DNA from: Chloroflexota bacterium
Lineage (GTDB): Bacteria; Chloroflexota; Dehalococcoidia; JACQTR01
Assembly: GCA_016210705.1 (NCBI GenBank)
Contig: JACQTR010000044.1
Span: 1-12,410 of the forward strand
Reading direction: 5' to 3'
DNA length: 12,410 bases
In this document: positions 9,007 through 12,410 of the stretch, in pieces
Layout: each line of letters starts with the position of its first letter
Numbering within the stretch: position 1 is the first letter of the stretch
Program-made: the position numbers and the translations under genes
The notes under the pieces: model-generated
What the model saw: the letters and a program-made list of their open reading frames with translations, nothing else
The model's database searches: none
Told to the model about the DNA's origin: nothing

Positions 9007-9912
9007 TCAGGAGAAGAGCACCTCCACAAACCTTTGGGCATCGAAGGGTGCCATATCCTCCACCCCTTCGCCGGTGCCGATGTAAAGGATGGGTATATTT
9101 AGCTGGTCACAGATGGCCAACACGATGCCGCCCTTGGCTGTGCCGTCAAGCTTGGCCAGGAATATGCCATCGATGCCCACGGTTTCGGCGAAGTGTCGAG
9201 CTTGTATTAGCCCGTTTTGGCCGGTGGTCGCATCCAAAACTAGGAGCCCCTGACAGGAGGCTTCGGCCCTGGTTACCACCCGCTGGATCTTCTTGAGCTC
9301 CTCCATGAGGTGATACTTGGTGTGGAGGCGGCCGGCCGTATCGACAATTAGGACGTCGGCTCCGCGAGCCTTGGCGGCAGTTATGGCATCGAAAACCACG
9401 GCCCCGGGGTCGGCGCCAGGACGATTAGCTATCACGGTTACCCCCAGGCGTTGGCCCCATACTTTCAGTTGATCAATAGCCGCCGCCCTAAAAGTATCGC
9501 CGGCGGCTATTATGACACCCTTGCCCTCTTGCCTGAGGGCGTAGGCGAGCTTGGCGATACTGGTGGTTTTGCCCACACCGTTTACCCCAACCACCAATAT
9601 AACAGCTAGACCCGAAGGTGTGCTGGCCGCCCTTTGACCATCTACCTGGAGGATGGAGATCATCTCCGTCATGAGGGTCTGGCGCAACTGAGAGGTGTTG
9701 GTCAGGGCTTGGCGACGGGCCTTTTCTTTCACCTGGGTCAGGAGCTTCTGGGTGGTATCCAGCCCAACATCGGCGGCTATAAGGGCCTCCTCCAATTCTT
9801 CCCAGGCCTCCTGCTCTAAGGCTTCTCCCTCGAAGAGGCGAGACATCCGCCCTAGCCAGGCGTCTTTGGTGCGCCTTATCCCTTGTTCGGTTTTCTTCCA
9901 TAGATCAATCAC
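9007..9912 (-). CDS. ftsY: FtsY, signal recognition particle receptor GTPase (NG domain only)
   Basis: FtsY docks ribosome-nascent chain-SRP (Ffh) complexes at the membrane, delivering membrane proteins to SecYEG; GTP hydrolysis in the Ffh-FtsY heterodimer releases them. The 301 residues contain a helical N domain (about 1-95) and the G domain: G1 GVNGVGKTT (109-117), DTFRAAA (139-145), DTAGR (191-195), AKLDGTAKGG (253-262, Ala in place of the commoner Thr of TKLD), and GTGE (279-282). It lacks the long acidic A domain of enterobacterial FtsY, which is normal outside Proteobacteria. It starts with GTG at 9910-9912, overlapping the rnc stop by 4 nt (GTGA), so the two are translationally coupled. 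In many Gram-positive genomes smc lies between rnc and ftsY; here it is absent. Confidence 0.96.
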   Translation of the reverse strand: MIDLWKKTEQGIRRTKDAWLGRMSRLFEGEALEQEAWEELEEALIAADVGLDTTQKLLTQVKEKARRQALTNTSQLRQTLMTEMISILQVDGQRAASTPSGLAVILVVGVNGVGKTTSIAKLAYALRQEGKGVIIAAGDTFRAAAIDQLKVWGQRLGVTVIANRPGADPGAVVFDAITAAKARGADVLIVDTAGRLHTKYHLMEELKKIQRVVTRAEASCQGLLVLDATTGQNGLIQARHFAETVGIDGIFLAKLDGTAKGGIVLAICDQLNIPILYIGTGEGVEDMAPFDAQRFVEVLFS

Positions 9913-10595
9913 TTAATGGTCTCCAGAGCGATGCGTGCGGCTTCCTTCTCGGCAAGGCGTTTCCCTCGGGCCGAACCGCGTCCCAGAACCTCTTCGCCTA
10001 TCACCACCTCTACCGTAAAGGTCTTGGCGTGGTCAGGGCCCTCGGTGGCCACCACTCGGTAGATAGGGGTTAGATGCCTTTGGGCCTGGAGCAGTTCCTG
10101 AAGTTGGGACTTATAGTCGCTGGCCCAAGTCTTTTCAGCCGCCTTATTCAGGTAAGGGCCGAACCACTTTAGAAAAAATTCTTTGGTCTCGGGAAAACCC
10201 TTGTCCAAATATATAGCCCCTAACAAAGCCTCTAAGGCCCCGGCCAGATTGCTGGTTCGTTGCCTTCCGCCGCTAGCCTCCTCGCCGTGTCCCAATTGGA
10301 GATAATCCCCCAGACCTAGGGAGGCGGCTAATTGAGCCAGGGTTTCCCCCTGCACTAAGGCTCCCCGAAGGCGGGTTAACTCACCCTCTGCCATCTGAGG
10401 ATAGCGAAGGTAGAGCTCTTGGGCCACGATTAAGCCCAAAAGTGCATCTCCCAGAAATTCCAGGCGCTCGTTGGAGTGAACAGGGCACTGGGGGTTTTCA
10501 TTGAGGTAAGAGCTATGCATCAAGGCCTGATGCAGAAGGGAGGGGTCGGCAAAAGTGATCCTTAAACGGCTCTGTAGGGCATCAACATTGTCCAA
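9909..10595 (-). CDS. rnc: Ribonuclease III, with a substituted active-site Asp
   Basis: RNase III cleaves double-stranded RNA in rRNA precursors and some mRNAs. The 228-residue length is usual for the bacterial enzyme. The N-terminal nuclease domain has the signature ERLEFLGDA (43-51), giving E43, E46 and D50 as equivalents of E. coli E38, E41 and D45. EGELTRLR (70-77) supplies the E65 equivalent, and LEALLGAIYLD (121-131) supplies E122 (E. coli E117). The C-terminal dsRNA-binding domain spans about 155-228. Odd point: the position three residues before E122, normally Asp (E. coli D114), is Gly119, codon GGG. Start: TTG at 10593-10595 with AAAAGG about 8 nt upstream; the next in-frame Met (26) would delete conserved sequence. 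It is first in the run with ftsY, behind a strong promoter. Confidence 0.95.
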   Translation of the reverse strand: MDNVDALQSRLRITFADPSLLHQALMHSSYLNENPQCPVHSNERLEFLGDALLGLIVAQELYLRYPQMAEGELTRLRGALVQGETLAQLAASLGLGDYLQLGHGEEASGGRQRTSNLAGALEALLGAIYLDKGFPETKEFFLKWFGPYLNKAAEKTWASDYKSQLQELLQAQRHLTPIYRVVATEGPDHAKTFTVEVVIGEEVLGRGSARGKRLAEKEAARIALETIK

Positions 10596-10638
10596 AGCAA
10601 TAACCTTTTGGCCTTACTCTTAAGCGGCTTACTAAATC

Positions 10639-10668
10639 ATCATAGGTAGTGGAGCCTAGGCTTGTCAA
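10639..10668 (-). promoter_or_regulatory. Near-consensus sigma-70 promoter upstream of rnc
   Basis: On the minus strand TTGACA (10663-10668, perfect consensus -35) is followed after an 18-bp spacer by TATGAT (10639-10644, five of six consensus). Transcription would start near 10632, leaving a leader of about 36 nt before the rnc TTG, with its AAAAGG ribosome site. It probably drives rnc-ftsY and, by lack of visible terminators, the membrane-protein genes behind them. Confidence 0.75.
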
Positions 10669-10696
10669 GGAAAGGGGCCTTGCACAAAAAAGTCTG

Positions 10697-10778
10697 CAAG
10701 ATTGCTTCGCTGTGCTCGCAATGACAAATAAAAAGCCTCCACAGCGTCATTGCGAGGGCGAAGCCCGTGGCAATCTTG
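10697..10778. repeat. Two-armed palindromic repeat element (REP/BIME-like)
   Basis: Two inverted copies of a short unit face each other across about 20 bp. Left arm 10697-10725 begins CAAGATTGC and ends CTCGCAATGAC. Right arm 10746-10778 begins GTCATTGCGAG and ends GCAATCTTG, the exact reverse complement of both ends. The middles differ. Each arm can also fold on its own: ATTGC (10701-10705) with GCAAT (10718-10722), and ATTGC (10749-10753) with GCAAT (10770-10774). The right arm carries a further GGGC-GAA-GCCC hairpin (10756-10766). Units of the GTCATTGCGAG...GCAATC kind are familiar as non-coding dispersed repeats in many bacterial genomes, and their spurious translations are common in databases. 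Copy number in this genome cannot be seen here. Confidence 0.75.
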
Positions 10779-10804
10779 ATTATTTATGCAAAGCTTTAAC
10801 TCAC

Positions 10805-10820
10805 GGCTCATATAAGAGCC
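10805..10820 (-). other. Small hairpin downstream of the PD-(D/E)XK gene
   Basis: A perfect 5-bp stem (GGCTC / GAGCC) around a 6-nt loop lies 26-41 nt past the stop of the 355-residue gene. On the minus strand it is followed by GTGAGTTAAAG rather than a T-run, so it does not qualify as a standard intrinsic terminator. It may still slow transcription or protect the mRNA 3' end. Confidence 0.3.
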
Positions 10821-10845
10821 AGAGCTTTTGAGCCTACCCTCAATT

Positions 10846-11913
10846 TTAGTCAGGCGGGCCATTTAACCAGTGCATCTTAATGTGGTCGTCTACTTCGACT
10901 GGTACAAGTTGGGGTACACCGTCGAACACCTCATGAGACAGCGGGTTTAGAGCATAGAGGTTGTGATAAACGCGCAGAATGTGTTGATGATCATTGACAT
11001 CCAGACGGTCTTGGTAGAACACCACGGCACTTACTTTCTTGTTTTTTAGCTGGCCATCCTCGATTATGGTAAAGATTCCATCAGGTCGTCTGACAACTCT
11101 CTCCGAGTTTTTGATCGGGTCCCCATTTGGATCTCTTCTAAATTCAAGGGCCTCTGTTCCGTAAAGGGCGTTTTCCTCGCTAAATTGACCGGGACTGGAG
11201 AGTCCCCACACTGCAATGACAAAAGGCAAGTCTAGGTTCCCATATTTGCGAGCTTTTCCGTCAACACTCTCGTAGAGATAGTCGCTGATTCCAGACGTGC
11301 CGCCCCAAATTGGAGAAACGGCCAATGGTTGGCACGCTCCTAATCTACGGTGTAGCGGAAACCAAAGCTCGTACGATCTCACATACACTAGCTTCCGCCA
11401 GGGCACCCTCTTCTCAGCCTCGTCTTCCTCATTGAATAACGCCAACTGTTTTTCCAGGAAGTTTTTGATCTCAGGCAAAAATTTTTCCGGGGGGCAGGGT
11501 TCGGGAATACTTACGGTAACAAAGTGCGGGGAGCAAACACCCTCAAGTTCTCCTCTGAGACGGTCAGCGAAGGCCGCCTGTTCAACAAACGAAGGTTCAT
11601 CGTGCCTTATCTTTGCCTCTAAATAAAAATCACCACTTTTATGATGAACTAGGAAATCTGGGTGGTCGGGACTATCCTTAAGTTCTGGGTGAAAGTCGAC
11701 CTTGAACCCCTGAGCCTTGAAATGGTGATGGAAGTAGAGCTCCAATCGTGCAGAGTAATGGTCGGTTTGTTCCAAACTCCGTAGCCTATTTTCTAATCGC
11801 TGCTGCTTGGAACCAACTTCCACCTCATCGAGCCAACTTCGCCATTCCACAACGCAGGCTTGGCGCACAGGGATAGGGCTACTTTCATAGAAATCCCACA
11901 TACTTTGAGTCAT
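10846..11913 (-). CDS. Uncharacterised protein with PD-(D/E)XK nuclease-like motifs
   Basis: A 355-residue soluble protein that I do not recognise as a named family. Its first third carries the spaced motifs of a PD-(D/E)XK nuclease: a helix Glu (SARLELYF, E58), Pro-Asp (HPDFLV, P85-D86), and Glu-x-Lys after a strand (FYLEAKI, E99 and K101). These are the expected metal-binding and catalytic residues. The rest (about 110-355) has no motif I can name, apart from a repeatedly aromatic, charged character. No signal peptide or membrane segment. Start: ATG 11911-11913 with TAAGGG about 7 nt upstream; Met5 is an alternative. It sits alone between tRNA-Gln and the palindromic repeat, and by eye seems less GC-rich than rnc-ftsY, so acquisition as an accessory gene is plausible. 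A stand-alone defence or restriction-type endonuclease is possible but unproven. An inactive structural domain cannot be excluded. Confidence 0.75.
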   Translation of the reverse strand: MTQSMWDFYESSPIPVRQACVVEWRSWLDEVEVGSKQQRLENRLRSLEQTDHYSARLELYFHHHFKAQGFKVDFHPELKDSPDHPDFLVHHKSGDFYLEAKIRHDEPSFVEQAAFADRLRGELEGVCSPHFVTVSIPEPCPPEKFLPEIKNFLEKQLALFNEEDEAEKRVPWRKLVYVRSYELWFPLHRRLGACQPLAVSPIWGGTSGISDYLYESVDGKARKYGNLDLPFVIAVWGLSSPGQFSEENALYGTEALEFRRDPNGDPIKNSERVVRRPDGIFTIIEDGQLKNKKVSAVVFYQDRLDVNDHQHILRVYHNLYALNPLSHEVFDGVPQLVPVEVDDHIKMHWLNGPPD

Positions 11914-11926
11914 TTTTAGCCCTTAC

Positions 11927-11932
11927 AATATA
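11927..11932 (-). promoter_or_regulatory. Possible -10 element before the PD-(D/E)XK gene
   Basis: TATATT on the minus strand lies just upstream of the TAAGGG ribosome site, in the only AT-rich stretch of the area (11914-11944). No matching -35 is visible, because that position falls in the tRNA-Gln 3' end. The gene may instead be read through from the tRNA. The T-rich bases here could equally serve as a weak end for the tRNA transcript. Confidence 0.25.
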
Positions 11933-11944
11933 TAAAACAAAAAT

Positions 11945-12018
11945 TGGCTGCCGAGCCAGGATTCGAACCTGGGCTAAGGGATCCAAAGTCCCCTGTGCTA
12001 CCACTACACAACTCGGCA
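11945..12018 (-). tRNA. tRNA-Gln (anticodon UUG)
   Basis: A 74-nt cloverleaf with encoded CCA. The acceptor stem TGCCGAG pairs with CTCGGCA, giving the U1-A72 pair typical of tRNA-Gln, with discriminator G73. The D arm is GTGT/GCAC with a GG-containing loop. The anticodon stem GGGGA/TCCCT closes loop CTTTGGA, so U33 is present and the anticodon is TTG, reading CAA. The variable loop has 4 nt. The T arm is CCAGG-TTCGAAT-CCTGG. All stems pair. Confidence 0.95.
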
Positions 12019-12053
12019 ACAAATGAGCGCCTGCGTGCTGGCTCTATCCCTCT

Positions 12054-12266
12054 TTATTTAACTAGCGTGATGCATCTCTTCACCAGCTCCAACCAAAGAG
12101 GCGGGCGGTAAAAATATAGTCTTGAGTTCCAGAGAGGCTTCCTTATCGGGAAAGAGGTGAGCCAACCAAGATCATAAGGTATACCCAGAAAGGAACTCGT
12201 CCTTTTCTGGCGGAGAAAGACAAGGCCGACCGTTACCAGGGCTAACCCTAAAAGTTTGGTCTTCAT
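12054..12266 (-). CDS. Small membrane protein ORF, probably frameshifted (DUF5808-like)
   Basis: A 70-residue ORF between the two tRNA genes. It has an N-terminal membrane segment (LLGLALVTVGLVFL, residues 5-18), then a basic stretch and FLGIPYDLGW...PLWNS. It has an AAGGAG ribosome site (12269-12274), but only 2 nt before the ATG. After PLWNS the current frame reads an unlikely aromatic and basic tail. A one-base shift near 12121 gives DYIFTARLFGWSW and a stop at 12080-12082. The combination of IPYD, LWN, IF and FGW resembles DUF5808-type small membrane proteins, so the reading frame seems broken late in the gene, either truly or by a sequencing error. Function unknown. Cotranscription with the tRNAs is possible. 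Confidence 0.45.
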   Translation of the reverse strand: MKTKLLGLALVTVGLVFLRQKRTSSFLGIPYDLGWLTSFPIRKPLWNSRLYFYRPPLWLELVKRCITLVK

Positions 12267-12280
12267 AACTCCTTAGAATT

Positions 12281-12369
12281 TGGTGCCGAAGGTCGGACTC
12301 GAACCGACACGAGGGTTGCCCCCCAACAGTTTTTTTGACTGTCGCGTCTGCCTGTTCCGCCACTTCGGC
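12281..12369 (-). tRNA. tRNA-Leu-type, class II, with abnormal anticodon loop
   Basis: An 89-nt class II tRNA with encoded CCA. The acceptor GCCGAAG/CTTCGGC, discriminator A73, GCG/CGC D stem, 17-nt variable region and T arm GTCGG-TTCGAGT-CCGAC all fit bacterial tRNA-Leu. The anticodon arm folds as ACAGT/ACTGT around the 7-nt loop CAAAAAA. This puts A instead of the universal U at position 33 and gives a formal anticodon AAA (positions 34-36), which is not a Leu anticodon. Sliding to GACAG/CTGTT gives a 9-nt loop TCAAAAAAA, in which U-CAA could act as a CAA anticodon. Identity as Leu rests on the body, not the anticodon. It could be a non-functional copy, a homopolymer sequence error or a true variant. 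The 41 bases to its right (12370-12410) show nothing recognisable. Confidence 0.75.
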
Positions 12370-12410
12370 CCATCGAGGTGCCATCGCCACTGTTACACCA
12401 CTGTCTCTTA

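Noticed and set aside
10805..10820. Intrinsic terminator after the 355-residue gene
   Set aside because: The stem is only 5 bp and no T-run follows, so it is listed only as a hairpin.
10649..10862. Short frames on both strands in the rnc upstream region
   Set aside because: They translate the palindromic repeat (products of the RHCEGEARGN / DCFAVLAMT type), a known source of false proteins.
11945..12018. tRNA-Gln as an integration (att) site for the PD-(D/E)XK gene
   Set aside because: No integrase is present and I found no second copy of the tRNA 3' end on the far side of the gene, so a tRNA-targeted integrated element is not supported.
12172..12390. 72-codon minus-strand frame across the tRNA-Leu gene
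   Set aside because: The reading frame is the tRNA itself translated (EVAEQADA...CRFESDLRH), a common annotation artefact.

Overview
The window looks like a bacterial chromosome segment, most likely from the phylum Chloroflexota. The housekeeping genes (rnc, ftsY, uvrA) are bacterial. Two adjacent giant membrane proteins match the pair modelled as TIGR03662 (Chlor_Arch_YYY, DUF2298) and TIGR03663 (Agl23-like). These two families are known to co-occur mainly in Chloroflexota and Archaea. The phylum assignment is an inference from gene content, not from a search.

Everything convincing is on the minus strand, so transcription runs from the right edge to the left edge. At the right edge is a Leu-type tRNA (12281-12369) with an abnormal anticodon loop. 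It is followed by a small membrane-protein ORF (12054-12266) that appears frameshifted, then a normal tRNA-Gln(UUG) (11945-12018). Next comes an orphan 355-residue protein with PD-(D/E)XK nuclease motifs (10846-11913). A 250-bp intergenic region (10596-10845) then holds a two-armed palindromic dispersed-type repeat and a near-consensus promoter (TTGACA, 18 bp, TATGAT).

That promoter faces a compact run of genes: rnc (TTG start), ftsY (GTG start, overlapping rnc by 4 nt), a DUF2298/YYY membrane protein, a GT-C-fold membrane protein fused to a six-repeat NHL propeller (TTG start), and a flavoprotein of the amine-oxidase/protoporphyrinogen-oxidase-like type (overlapping by 4 nt). uvrA follows behind its own candidate promoter and runs off the left edge. 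The first two genes concern RNA processing and SRP-dependent membrane targeting. The three middle genes plausibly form an envelope-glycan or lipid-linked-sugar module of unknown product. uvrA is nucleotide excision repair.

The points that most deserve a second look are the RNase III active site, where the position of a conserved metal-binding Asp is Gly, the Leu-type tRNA whose anticodon loop lacks U33, the NHL fusion on the Agl23-like protein beside its YYY partner, the orphan PD-(D/E)XK protein next to tRNA-Gln, and the palindromic repeat. No CRISPR array, insertion sequence or rRNA was seen.
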